Shown here: one piece after another, positions 8,597 through 17,272 of the stretch
How the letters are laid out: each line of letters opens with the position of its first letter
Position numbering within the stretch: the first letter of the stretch is position 1
Assembly: GCF_947495275.1 (NCBI RefSeq)
Contig: NZ_CANLYL010000004.1
Coordinates: 62,001 to 126,000 of the forward strand
DNA from: an uncultured Roseobacter sp.
Lineage (GTDB): Bacteria > Pseudomonadota > Alphaproteobacteria > Rhodobacterales > Rhodobacteraceae
DNA: 64,000 nucleotides
Reading direction: 5' to 3'
Notes under the pieces: model-generated
What the model was told of the DNA's origin: nothing
Database searches by the model: none
The model's input: only the letters and a program-made list of their open reading frames with translations
Made by a program: the position numbers and the translations under genes

Positions 8597-9958
8597 TTAT
8601 TTGATCGCTTCCCTGAGTGTTTCGACGGTTTTGGCGATGTCACCTGTTGCGTCGAGCTTCACTCCGTATTTCTTTTCGGCAATCTGCACCGCGCGCAGGG
8701 TCTTGGCCCCAATGATCCCGTCAATTGAACCAACCGGTAATCCGGCTTCGGTGAGTGCGCGTTGCAGTGCGCGTACATCCGCATCCCCGATGATCCTTTT
8801 GGGGCCTCCGTCTTCCGCGGGCGTAGAGAAGCGCATGACGGTGCGGTTTTCTGCTGAAACCGCAATGGCGAAATCTCCCGCGGTAGAAACATCGATATCT
8901 ACGGGGCGTGCGGGCAGCCGGATCGTGCCAACGCGTTCCAGCGATGACAGGAATTCGTTGCGTGCAAACTGGGCGACTTCGTTGCTTGTGCGGCTACCCA
9001 GAAAGATAACGGACTGGTCGCAGGATGAAGAGAGCAACCCCGCTGGCAGGCGCAAATCCGTGCCTGGCAAGGCAGGGCTCAGAGCGCGGGTCGGGGCAAG
9101 GTTGAACTCGACGATAGAGAGCGTATCGAGGCTTTGAAATGGCTCGTTGTAATCCACCAGTGTCAGCACATCGCGGTTCAGGTCAGCAATCAGAAAGCTG
9201 GTGGCACCATCGTTGCGGCAACCGCGGTTTCCCATCAGGGCTGACACCACGTAAGGATCGCCAAGACTACCACTGTCAGTCTGGACCCCGAACTCGCTCA
9301 TAACGTAGGATTTGCCGGTCGACAGCGCCAACAGCCGCGAGTCCCAAGCGGCATTCAGAAACAGGGCACCCGAACGCGCATCGAACCAACTGCCCGCAAC
9401 ACCCCCCCATGCTTCACCGGCATAGATATCGCCGCGAATCTGAGGGTCTGACGGTTCGCGGATATCCAGAGCGCCCAGAAATCCGTCGGAGAAATCGGTG
9501 CGCAGGCCTGAAACGATCAGCAAGCCATCGGCCGTGGTGGAAAGCTTGGGATACCCCAGCCGGTTTTTCATGCTTTTCGTCGCAATGGGGGCAAGCTTGG
9601 CGTCCAGCACATTGAGCTGGCTAAGCTGCCCGTCGTGCCCGATCACGTATAGTGCATTGCCGCGCGGGTCGGCTGCAATATCGTCAACCTGCAACTCCTG
9701 GGGCGCGATAGAGAGGACATCCAAAGTCTTCGTATCGCGGATTTCGATGACATCCACGCCAGCTGCATTGGACCCCAGAATATACATCACATCGCCTTGC
9801 AGCGTGACTTTCTCGGGCTCATAGCTCAGCGCTTCACGGGTCTCGAGCACCAGCGTTTGCACCGGAGCGAATTCTTCGCCCGCCACGAGGGACTGTGGTG
9901 CCAGCATCGCAATGGTGACGGCGGCGGCAATCATGCGTGTGTAGTTTGCAAGGGTCAT
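8597..9958 (-). CDS. Exported beta-propeller-like protein with C-terminal peptidoglycan-binding domain
   Basis: Protein of 453 aa starting MTLANYTRMIAAAV with a signal peptide ending near LVAG. The middle (about 40-380) has repeated short beta segments of YncE or NHL-propeller type (RGNALYVIGHDGQLSQL, GDFAIAVSAEN). The last 65 residues match a PG_binding_1 domain (RALQRALTEAGLPVGSIDG, GAKTLRAVQ). The ATG at 9958 is preferred because it begins a proper signal peptide; upstream sequence overlaps the protease gene. Probably binds the cell wall from the periplasm. It lies in an operon with two exported proteases and a periplasmic cytochrome. Confidence 0.72.
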   Translation of the reverse strand: MTLANYTRMIAAAVTIAMLAPQSLVAGEEFAPVQTLVLETREALSYEPEKVTLQGDVMYILGSNAAGVDVIEIRDTKTLDVLSIAPQELQVDDIAADPRGNALYVIGHDGQLSQLNVLDAKLAPIATKSMKNRLGYPKLSTTADGLLIVSGLRTDFSDGFLGALDIREPSDPQIRGDIYAGEAWGGVAGSWFDARSGALFLNAAWDSRLLALSTGKSYVMSEFGVQTDSGSLGDPYVVSALMGNRGCRNDGATSFLIADLNRDVLTLVDYNEPFQSLDTLSIVEFNLAPTRALSPALPGTDLRLPAGLLSSSCDQSVIFLGSRTSNEVAQFARNEFLSSLERVGTIRLPARPVDIDVSTAGDFAIAVSAENRTVMRFSTPAEDGGPKRIIGDADVRALQRALTEAGLPVGSIDGIIGAKTLRAVQIAEKKYGVKLDATGDIAKTVETLREAIK

Positions 9959-9962
9959 GTTC

Positions 9963-11183
9963 TTAATTCCATGCATAGGTTGGCACGACGGAAAGCCTTC
10001 GTGTCTCAAGCGTTTCGCCCCCCACAGTTGGAAGGATTGTTACTTCGATATTCCGGTAGGGCTCGTCGGGCGGAACGTCGGCAAAGACATCTTTTAGCGC
10101 GTCGAGCTTGCTTTGGACATCGGGGATCAGGAATTCGCCGATCCTTTCGCTTTCGTCAAGATTCCGACGTTCAAACAGGTTTTTCCCGTTGTCCGTCAGT
10201 TTCAGCGGTCGGGTGGCTTGGGTCTTGATTTCCCCGTCTTCCTTGAAGCGAATGTAGGGTTTGACCTGAATGGTGATGTCGCCGATTTGCGCCCCACCAC
10301 CGATCAGTTTCTCGTAGCGAATCCGCAACGTACCGTCAGCCGCGGTAAAGGCTGTCCAGGTGAAGCGGCTGCTGAGCTGATGAATATTTTCCTCAATACC
10401 TTTCAGCCGCAGATGCAAAGGCGGATCTTCCGGTGTCAGCCCGTCGACCACCCCCATCAGCCATTCGACCTGTTCGTTCAGCCTGTCAATTTCAAGATGG
10501 CCGATCAGCGGCATTGCATAGTCGATTGGGACAATAAGTGTCAGCTCATCATCCTCCTTGGCGGTCGCTTTGACCACGCCCAAGACGCGACCGTCGCCAT
10601 CATAAACCGGGCTGCCGCTCTGACCGCTGTTGGTTTTGACATTCACCGTCCAGGCGTAGGGAAAATCGTCGCTTTCCGATGCGTTGAATTCCACCTCTTT
10701 GCGCCGGTAGGTCTCGCCATGAAAGCCGGAGGTGAAAAGGGGTGTCGGATTTTCGCGGTTATATTGGCTGGGTCGGCCGATCTGCAGGGGTTTCGGGGCG
10801 GGTTTGTCAAAGGGCATGTTTGCCTTGAGCAGCAAAAGATCGACGCGTTTGAGCTCTGAGGCGATCAGGACAGGAATGTCGTCCGAACTGGCCCCGCCGA
10901 TAGAGGCAGTGATGGTGACTTGCCGCGCTTCGGCGTCCTCCAGCGGATCAAGAAAGTGCCGCGTGGTCAGAATGAAGCCGTCTTTGCCGACAAAAAAACC
11001 GGTGCCCTGACTGATCACCCCGCCTTTGACGCCGCGCTTGGGATGGCCTTCCTTGCCAGCCGTCCCCGACGCCTTGAGATAAATCAGCCCGGGTTTCACG
11101 TCGTCGTGAGGGGTCGCCTGTGCCAACTGCGGTCCCGCCGCAAAACCAATAAGCAAAATAAATGAGAAAATAAACCTGAACAC
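9963..11183 (-). CDS. Exported trypsin-like serine protease
   Basis: Protein of 406 aa. The GTG at 11183 is chosen because it begins a signal peptide (FRFIFSFILLIGFAAG), lies just after the stop of the upstream gene and follows AAGGGA; an in-frame start 36 nt earlier would spoil the signal. The catalytic triad is visible: His in TTRHFLD, Asp in KRVDLLLL, Ser in NSGQSGSPVY. The protease domain takes residues 20 to about 215. The C-terminal 190 residues contain a predicted helical stretch and beta-rich sequence without a recognised domain; no PDZ domain was seen, which separates it from DegP/HtrA. Periplasmic or secreted. Confidence 0.82.
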   Translation of the reverse strand: MFRFIFSFILLIGFAAGPQLAQATPHDDVKPGLIYLKASGTAGKEGHPKRGVKGGVISQGTGFFVGKDGFILTTRHFLDPLEDAEARQVTITASIGGASSDDIPVLIASELKRVDLLLLKANMPFDKPAPKPLQIGRPSQYNRENPTPLFTSGFHGETYRRKEVEFNASESDDFPYAWTVNVKTNSGQSGSPVYDGDGRVLGVVKATAKEDDELTLIVPIDYAMPLIGHLEIDRLNEQVEWLMGVVDGLTPEDPPLHLRLKGIEENIHQLSSRFTWTAFTAADGTLRIRYEKLIGGGAQIGDITIQVKPYIRFKEDGEIKTQATRPLKLTDNGKNLFERRNLDESERIGEFLIPDVQSKLDALKDVFADVPPDEPYRNIEVTILPTVGGETLETRRLSVVPTYAWN

Positions 11184-11184
11184 A

Positions 11185-11991
11185 TTATCCCTTTCGGTAA
11201 ATGACTTGTACCGCGGCAATGTCGAGCGGGCTCAACTTACCGTCGTTTCCGTAGATGGCATTGCAATAGTTCATCACTGAATGCGGGTCGTAGACCGTGA
11301 GCGAGGTATTGTCGCCGATGGTTCCCTGGGCCTTGTCGCAGGCTTCCGGCGTATCGGGTCTGTTTTGTTCATGGGCAAATCCGATGGCGTGGCCAAATTC
11401 GTGCACGGCAATGATCCGCGTGCAGTATTCCAGCATGTCCTGACACCCGGGGGACCAGAAATCATAGGTGAAATTCAGAACCATGCCTTCGGGCATCCCG
11501 TCGATGAATTTACCCAGCTGTTTGACGTGCGGCGCGGTGTCCTTGATGGCGATATGGATGCCGCCTGCGTCTTCAACACATTCCGACCAGCCGAAAAACT
11601 CAAGGTCCGATGCCGCTTGCCAGGTATCGGTGACGGCCTTTTGCACAAGGGCGCGCTGATCTTCGAACGCAGGGTCCATATCCTCCCAGCAGACAAAGAT
11701 CTCGGGGAAATCCCAGATCGCGGCCTCCAGTGGAAACGCGCGGTCATTGATATAGGCCTCCTGTTCGTCCGTGAGCCGGTCGATGAAGGAGCCCTGTTGC
11801 GGTGTCTCGGTCTCTTCGACCTCGGTAAGGCCACCTTCGGGGGGACGAATCTCAATGAAGCTGCCGACGGGGGAGACGTCGGCGGTCGCATCGCCCTCTT
11901 CTGTACCAGCATCCTGCGCCCGTACCACATTGGACGCAGACAACGTGATCCAGAAAACCCCGATCACAATATGAGTAAATAGTTTCACCAT
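11185..11991 (-). CDS. Exported zinc metalloprotease (metzincin, astacin-like)
   Basis: Protein of 268 aa with a signal peptide ending near VVRA. The zinc site HEFGHAIGFAHEQNRPD carries the extended metzincin motif HExxHxxGxxH followed by E, and SVMNYCN supplies the Met-turn. Segment 40-75 after the signal is acidic and Thr/Glu-rich and could be a propeptide or linker. The ATG at 11991 is the first methionine. It opens the five-gene leftward operon and is 1 nt from the serine protease gene. Metzincins with the HEQ continuation are usually astacin-like. Target unknown. Confidence 0.87.
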   Translation of the reverse strand: MVKLFTHIVIGVFWITLSASNVVRAQDAGTEEGDATADVSPVGSFIEIRPPEGGLTEVEETETPQQGSFIDRLTDEQEAYINDRAFPLEAAIWDFPEIFVCWEDMDPAFEDQRALVQKAVTDTWQAASDLEFFGWSECVEDAGGIHIAIKDTAPHVKQLGKFIDGMPEGMVLNFTYDFWSPGCQDMLEYCTRIIAVHEFGHAIGFAHEQNRPDTPEACDKAQGTIGDNTSLTVYDPHSVMNYCNAIYGNDGKLSPLDIAAVQVIYRKG

Positions 11992-12350
11992 CACACCCCC
12001 GCAGAGGCAGGCAAATCGCCTCAGGCCTTCGGTTTAAAAAAATAAATCTATGAGCAATCAATATCACCATCACCTTCAACCACAAAGAGAATTTTCCACA
12101 AATAGGCAAGATCTTGAGCTTGGAGCCTGTGAAATCGCCGTAGGTGCTATCCCGGCCAATGTCAGGGTTTCATGTCTGCACTTCTTGTTGCTCTGCTGGC
12201 AGCCGTTTTTGCCGGGGCTGATCAGCGTGCGCGAGGCGTGTCGACACTCGGTTAGGCGAGGAGTTTTCTATGGTCGGGTTCAGATAAACAGCTTGTTAGT
12301 TACAAAAGTAACCAATACATCCATTCCTGCCGCAATCGATGGAGGGCTCA
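11992..12350. other. Divergent intergenic region, no gene seen
   Basis: About 360 nt between the leftward protease operon and rightward hmgA. It must hold promoters for both. Apart from the dyad and promoter-like hexamers just before hmgA, I see no supportable gene or RNA. Short open frames here lack ribosome sites. Confidence 0.6.
12294..12321 (+). promoter_or_regulatory. Candidate hmgA promoter overlapping a dyad operator
   Basis: The inverted repeat TTAGTTAC-AAAA-GTAACCAA occupies 12296-12315; the inner GTTAC/GTAAC arms are perfect and the full 8-base arms have one mismatch. TTGTTA (12294-12299) and TACATC (12316-12321), 16 nt apart, could be weak -35 and -10 elements enclosing it. A repressor bound here would block transcription of the homogentisate genes. 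MarR or IclR regulators control this pathway elsewhere, but no such gene lies in the window. Confidence 0.5.
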
Positions 12351-13712
12351 ATGAACGATCAGACGCAACCACGTGACATGGTGCAAGCGCCGTCGTTGCC
12401 CGGCCCACACGCTGGATACATGCCCGGGTTTGGCAATGACTTTGAAACTGAAGCCTTGCCCGGCGCATTGCCGCAGGGGATGAACAGTCCGCAAAAAGTG
12501 GACTACGGTCTTTATGGCGAACAGCTCTCCGGAACCGCTTTCACCGCACCCAGCCATCAGAATGAACGCACCTGGTGTTACCGCATCAGACCGTCGGTCA
12601 AACACTCGCACCGCTATGAAAAGATAGATGTGCCTTACTGGAAGTCCGCGCCCCATGTCGATCCTGATGTGGTCAGCCTTGGCCAGTATCGCTGGGATCC
12701 CGTCGCCCATGACGAACAGCCGCTTACCTGGTTGACGGGCATGCGTACAATGACGACCGCGGGGGATGTGAACACGCAGGTTGGCATGGCGAGCCACATC
12801 TATCTGGTGACCCAATCTATGCAGGATCAGTATTTCTATTCGGCCGACAGTGAATTGCTTGTCGTGCCGCAAGAGGGGCGTCTGCGGTTCTGCACCGAAC
12901 TGGGGATCATCGATCTGGAGCCAAAGGAGATTGCGGTTCTGCCGCGAGGTCTGCTTTACCGCGTAGAGGTGCTGGAAGGCCCGGCGCGGGGCTTTGTCTG
13001 CGAAAACTACGGCCAGAAGTTCGATCTGCCGGGGCGAGGGCCGATCGGGGCCAACTGCATGGCCAACAGGCGCGATTTCAAGACGCCGGTAGCGGCTTTT
13101 GAGGATCGCGAAGAGCCCTCATCCGTTGTGATCAAATGGGCGGGCCAGTTCCATGAGACCAAAATCGGCCATTCGCCCCTGGACGTGGTGGCATGGCATG
13201 GCAACTATGCGCCGGTGAAATACGATCTGCGGACCTATTGCCCGGTGGGCGCGATCCTCTTTGATCACCCTGATCCGTCGATCTTCACGGTGCTGACCGC
13301 GCCAAGCGGGGTCGAAGGCACGGCCAACATTGATTTTGTCTTGTTCCGCGAGCGCTGGATGGTGGCCGAGGACACGTTCCGCCCGCCGTGGTATCACAAG
13401 AACATCATGTCTGAACTGATGGGCAATATTTACGGTCAGTATGATGCCAAACCGCAGGGTTTCGTGCCTGGCGGTATGAGCCTTCATAATATGATGCTGC
13501 CGCATGGGCCGGATAAAAACGCCTTCGAAGGGGCCAGCAACGCGGATTTGCAGGCGGAAAAGCTCGACAATACGATGTCGTTCATGTTCGAGACCCGCTT
13601 TCCGCAGCATCTGACGCGATTTGCCGCTCGGGAGGCCCCTTTGCAGGATGATTATATCGACTGCTGGGACAGCCTTGAGAAGAAATTCGACGGCACGCCG
13701 GGGAAGAAATGA
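12351..13712 (+). CDS. hmgA: Homogentisate 1,2-dioxygenase
   Basis: Protein of 453 aa, normal length for the family. It cleaves the ring of homogentisate to maleylacetoacetate using Fe(II) and O2, the central step of tyrosine and phenylacetate-derived catabolism. Family signatures include [19 protein letters not shown], the C-terminal region with PRWHVAE-like [17 protein letters not shown], and [18 protein letters not shown] with iron-site histidines. The ATG at 12351 has GGAGGG 5 nt ahead; an upstream in-frame codon at 12339 has no such site. It heads the operon with maiA, whose start overlaps its stop by 4 nt. Confidence 0.98.
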   Translation: MNDQTQPRDMVQAPSLPGPHAGYMPGFGNDFETEALPGALPQGMNSPQKVDYGLYGEQLSGTAFTAPSHQNERTWCYRIRPSVKHSHRYEKIDVPYWKSAPHVDPDVVSLGQYRWDPVAHDEQPLTWLTGMRTMTTAGDVNTQVGMASHIYLVTQSMQDQYFYSADSELLVVPQEGRLRFCTELGIIDLEPKEIAVLPRGLLYRVEVLEGPARGFVCENYGQKFDLPGRGPIGANCMANRRDFKTPVAAFEDREEPSSVVIKWAGQFHETKIGHSPLDVVAWHGNYAPVKYDLRTYCPVGAILFDHPDPSIFTVLTAPSGVEGTANIDFVLFRERWMVAEDTFRPPWYHKNIMSELMGNIYGQYDAKPQGFVPGGMSLHNMMLPHGPDKNAFEGASNADLQAEKLDNTMSFMFETRFPQHLTRFAAREAPLQDDYIDCWDSLEKKFDGTPGKK

Positions 13713-14350
13713 AGCTCTATTCCTACTGGCGGTCCACAACATCCTACCGCGTGCGCGCGGCGCTGAACCTCAAGGGAGTGACCTATGAGACGGTGCCGGT
13801 TGATCTGGTGGCGGGCGCGCAACGGGACGCCGCCTACCGTGCGCTCAATCCCGGTGCCGGCGTGCCCACGCTGGTGTTGGAAGATGGCACAGCCCTGACG
13901 CAGTCCATGGCTATTCTGGATTTCATAGAGGCGACCTGGCCTGAGCCGCGACTGATCCCCCAGGATGCGCTGGAAAGAGCGCGGGTTCTGGCGGTGGCTC
14001 ATACGGTGGCCCTCGACATTCACCCGGTCAACAACCTGCGTGTCATCGGGCAACTGAAGTCCCGCTTTGGGGCAAGTGCCGACCAATCGCAGGCATGGAT
14101 GTGCCACTGGATGGCAGAAGGGTTCGCCGCGCTGGAGGCTCAACTGACCGATGATCATCCTTTTGCCTTTGGTACGACGCCCGATCTGGCGGATCTTTGC
14201 ATCACAGCACAGGTTTACAATGCACGGCGGTGGGGGCTTGATCTGGCACCTTACCCGAAAACCGAACGCATAGAGACCCATGCGCTGAGTATTCCCGCAA
14301 TCGCTGCTGCCCACCCGGACCGGCAGCCGGATGCGGATACCCCGGTGTAA
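13709..14350 (+). CDS. maiA: Maleylacetoacetate isomerase (zeta-class GST)
   Basis: Protein of 213 aa. Converts maleylacetoacetate to fumarylacetoacetate with glutathione. N-terminal thioredoxin-like domain starts [19 protein letters not shown]; the S-T-T-S-Y-R stretch corresponds to the zeta-class SSCSWRVR active-site motif with changed middle residues. [15 protein letters not shown] and [12 protein letters not shown] match the glutathione-binding segments. The ATGA overlap with hmgA shows coupling. The next enzyme, fumarylacetoacetase, is not in this window. Confidence 0.96.
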   Translation: MKLYSYWRSTTSYRVRAALNLKGVTYETVPVDLVAGAQRDAAYRALNPGAGVPTLVLEDGTALTQSMAILDFIEATWPEPRLIPQDALERARVLAVAHTVALDIHPVNNLRVIGQLKSRFGASADQSQAWMCHWMAEGFAALEAQLTDDHPFAFGTTPDLADLCITAQVYNARRWGLDLAPYPKTERIETHALSIPAIAAAHPDRQPDADTPV

Positions 14351-14445
14351 CGACAAATGTGCAGCTGCAAAAATCCACACTCTGCGGTGCCATCCGTGCC
14401 GCCCCTGAAACACCGGCTCAGAAACGGGCCAAAGGAGACAACCAG

Positions 14446-15396
14446 ATGAGCAAAGCATTCGCATCCGCAGGCGATCTGACGGAGAAGGCCATTTCTTTCA
14501 CCGAGGTTGGCGATGGCTTGTGGGCCTTTACCGCCGAAGGCGACCCGAACTCCGGCGTGATCATCGGCGATGACAGCGTGATGATCGTGGAGGCGCAGGC
14601 AACACCGCGGCTGGCGAACAAGGTCATTGAGAAGGTGCGAGAAGTCACCGACAAACCGATCAGCCATCTGGTGTTGACCCACTATCATGCGGTGCGCGTG
14701 CTGGGCGCATCTGCCTATGGCGCGGATCAGATCATCATGTCCGACAAGGCGCGCGCCATGGTGGTCGAGCGCGGTCAGGAAGACTGGGATAGCGAATTCC
14801 AGCGTTTCCCGCGTCTGTTCGAGGGGCATGAAGGTATCCCCGGTCTCACCTATCCGACCACAAGTTTTTCAGACAGCATGACCGTCTATCTGGGCAAGCG
14901 TCGGGTCGACATCAAACATCTCGGGCGGGCGCATACGGCGGGGGACGCGGTCATTCACGTGCCCGACCAGAACGTGATGTTTACCGGTGACATCGTGGAA
15001 TACCACTCTGCCTGTTATTGCGGTGACGGACATTTCGGCGACTGGGGTGACACGCTTGATGCGATCAAGGCCTATGATGTGGACGCCATCGCGCCCGGTC
15101 GTGGCGATGCGCTGGTGGGCAAGGACATGGTGAGCGCGGCGATCGAGAACACACGTGATTTCGTGACCAGCACCTACCGCCCGGCGGCCCGGATAGCCGC
15201 GTCAGGTGGCACGCTGAAAGAGGCCTGGGACGCGGTGCGCGAAGCCTGTGATCCGAAATTCAAGGATTACGCAATTTACGAGCACTGCCTGCCTTTCAAT
15301 GTGGCCCGTGCCTATGACGAAGCGCGCGGCATCGACACGCCGCGCATCTGGACGGACAAGCGTGATCTGGAGATGTGGGCAGCCCTTCAGGGGTGA
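14446..15396 (+). CDS. MBL-fold metallo-hydrolase-like protein with altered metal ligands
   Basis: Protein of 316 aa; the ATG at 14446 follows AAAGGAG with good spacing. The metallo-beta-lactamase fold is recognisable from GVIIGDDSVMIVEAQATP, LTHYHAVRVLGA, GRAHTAGDAV and VMFTGDIVEY. The usual HxHxDH site reads H-Y-H-A-V-R, so the Asp and third His are gone, and the late His normally in a PGHG-type loop reads PGRGD. Two first-site histidines, the His of GRAHTAGD and the Asp of TGD remain, so one metal could still bind. Gene order suggests a role in homogentisate or hydroxyphenylacetate metabolism, as hydrolase or glyoxalase-like enzyme. Activity unproven. Confidence 0.8.
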   Translation: MSKAFASAGDLTEKAISFTEVGDGLWAFTAEGDPNSGVIIGDDSVMIVEAQATPRLANKVIEKVREVTDKPISHLVLTHYHAVRVLGASAYGADQIIMSDKARAMVVERGQEDWDSEFQRFPRLFEGHEGIPGLTYPTTSFSDSMTVYLGKRRVDIKHLGRAHTAGDAVIHVPDQNVMFTGDIVEYHSACYCGDGHFGDWGDTLDAIKAYDVDAIAPGRGDALVGKDMVSAAIENTRDFVTSTYRPAARIAASGGTLKEAWDAVREACDPKFKDYAIYEHCLPFNVARAYDEARGIDTPRIWTDKRDLEMWAALQG

Positions 15397-15440
15397 TTTG
15401 CCTTGCTTAAAGGCCACATAGGGTTCTGGGGAGGACACCG

Positions 15441-17066
15441 ATGGTAGACGTCAGATATGATCTTGCGTTCAAGCTTTACCCGTACGCGCGGGTGGCGGCG
15501 CAGGACATGCCGATGCAGCGCCTGCCAGTGGTCGTAGTGGGCGGTGGTCCGATCGGTATGGCCACAGCGCTTGATCTGGGGCGCAAGGGCACGCCGGTTC
15601 TGGTGCTGGACGATCATGAAGGGGTCGGGCAGGGCAGCCGCGCGATTTGTTTTTCCAAGCGGACGCTGGAGATTGCCGACCGTCTGGGCGCAGGTCAGGC
15701 CATGCTCGACAAAGGCGTGGTCTGGAACGTTGGCAAAGTTTTTCATGGGCCAGACCGGGTTTTTGAATTCAACCTGCAACCGGAGGCGGGTCACAAGATG
15801 CCAGCCTTCATCAACCTGCAACAACCCCATTTCGAAAAATTCCTGGTGGATGAAATCCGGGTCGCGCAAGCGCAGGGCGCGCCCATCGAAATCCGGGGGC
15901 AGAACGCTGTTACAGGCGTTGCACCGCAGGATGACTGCGTTGTTCTGGATGTGAGTACCCCCGAGGGTCCCTATCAGATCGCGGCGGATTGGGTGGTGGC
16001 CTGTGATGGCGCGCGCTCGCCGCTGCGCAACATGCTGGGTCTCAGTTTTGACGGGCGGGTGTTCGAAGACAATTTCCTGATTGCAGACGTAAAGATGACG
16101 GCGGCGTTTCCTACCGAGCGTTGGTTCTGGTTTGAACCTCCTTTCAAGGGCAGCGGTCAGTCGGCACTGCTGCACAAGCAACCTGACGACATCTGGCGCA
16201 TTGATTTTCAACTGGGCTGGAACATCGACCGACAAGTTGAACTCGATCCTACCAGGATCGGGGAGCGTGTGGATGCGATGCTTGGGGAAGGTGCCGAATA
16301 TGAGCTGGCATGGACCTCCATTTACACCTTCCAATGCCGCCGGATGAAGGAGTTCCGCCACGGGCGCGTGATCTTTGCCGGCGATAGCGCGCATCAGGTC
16401 TCTCCCTTCGGCGCGCGGGGGGCGAATTCGGGCATTCAGGATGCGGATAATCTGGCGTGGAAGCTGGATTTCATTGTCAAAGGTCTTGCACCGGAAAGCC
16501 TGCTGGACAGTTATTCGGCAGAGCGCGCGCATGGGGCGGATGAGAATATCCTGAACTCCACCCGCGCGACGGATTTCCTGACGCCCAAATCCGATATGAG
16601 CAAAATATTCCGCAATGCCGTGCTCGATCTGGCGCGACAGCATGAATTTGCCCGGCCCATGGTGAATTCCGGTCGCCTGTCCGTGCCGTGCGTCTATGAT
16701 GGTATGCCTCTCAATGGTCCGGATGAGTTGGACGGGCCGGATATCACCCGCGTTGGGGCGCCCTGCATCGACGCGCCGCTGGATCGGGGCTATCTCCTGG
16801 ACAGGCTGCCGGGGCAATTTACGGTGCTGGCCTTCAATTGTGCGGTCCCGGAAATTGACGCGGTGGAGGGCGTGCCGTTGACTCATGTGGCGCTCAGAAT
16901 GACCGAACATGATCCAACCGGGGCACTGGCGCAGCGCTATCTTGGCACCCAACCACGCGCCCTTTACCTGATCCGGCCTGACCAGCATGTGGCGGCGCGC
17001 TGGCCGGACACGGATATTGATGCGCTGGCCGCTGCCGTGAAAACAGCGATCGGCAAGGGAGCCTGA
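15441..17066 (+). CDS. FAD-dependent aromatic hydroxylase (MhpA/PheA family)
   Basis: Protein of 541 aa in the class A flavoprotein monooxygenase family. The FAD-binding GxGxxG-type motif GGGPIGMATALDLGRKG begins near residue 34; the second FAD motif is GRVIFAGDSAHQVSPFGARG with ANSGIQDADNLAWKL, typical of 3-(3-hydroxyphenyl)propionate hydroxylase. About 30 residues precede the FAD domain. The C-terminal thioredoxin-like domain is also present. GGGGAGG-like GGGGAGGAC precedes the ATG. Next to hmgA and maiA, it may hydroxylate a monohydroxylated phenylacetate or similar acid to homogentisate; the substrate is inferred. Confidence 0.88.
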   Translation: MVDVRYDLAFKLYPYARVAAQDMPMQRLPVVVVGGGPIGMATALDLGRKGTPVLVLDDHEGVGQGSRAICFSKRTLEIADRLGAGQAMLDKGVVWNVGKVFHGPDRVFEFNLQPEAGHKMPAFINLQQPHFEKFLVDEIRVAQAQGAPIEIRGQNAVTGVAPQDDCVVLDVSTPEGPYQIAADWVVACDGARSPLRNMLGLSFDGRVFEDNFLIADVKMTAAFPTERWFWFEPPFKGSGQSALLHKQPDDIWRIDFQLGWNIDRQVELDPTRIGERVDAMLGEGAEYELAWTSIYTFQCRRMKEFRHGRVIFAGDSAHQVSPFGARGANSGIQDADNLAWKLDFIVKGLAPESLLDSYSAERAHGADENILNSTRATDFLTPKSDMSKIFRNAVLDLARQHEFARPMVNSGRLSVPCVYDGMPLNGPDELDGPDITRVGAPCIDAPLDRGYLLDRLPGQFTVLAFNCAVPEIDAVEGVPLTHVALRMTEHDPTGALAQRYLGTQPRALYLIRPDQHVAARWPDTDIDALAAAVKTAIGKGA

Positions 17067-17068
17067 TC

Positions 17069-17257
17069 ATGACCCTCAACCTGACCCCCAATATCCCTGA
17101 CCCTGACGGGTTTTATGACGCGCTTCTGGCCGCACATGAAGGGCTTGAAAAGGAACAGAGCGATGCTTTTAACGCGCGGCTGATCCTGGTCTTGTGTAAC
17201 CACATCGGCGACCGCGATGTGCTGCGTCAGGCGCTGGAGGCGGCCAAGGCCCCATAA
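17069..17257 (+). CDS. DUF2783 small protein
   Basis: Protein of 62 aa (MTLNLTPNIPDPDGFYDALL, then LCNHIGDRDVLRQALEAA). I recognise it as a DUF2783 member; such genes commonly follow MhpA-like hydroxylase genes. It starts 2 nt after the hydroxylase stop, with AAGGGAGC inside the end of that gene as ribosome site. Helical and soluble. Possibly an accessory of the hydroxylase; no function is established. Confidence 0.82.
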   Translation: MTLNLTPNIPDPDGFYDALLAAHEGLEKEQSDAFNARLILVLCNHIGDRDVLRQALEAAKAP

Positions 17258-17272
17258 GTCCCGTCTCGCCGG

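Noticed and set aside
15387..16988. Minus-strand open frame of about 530 codons opposite the FAD hydroxylase gene
   Set aside because: Antisense shadow; the plus-strand protein has FAD motifs and is in an operon.
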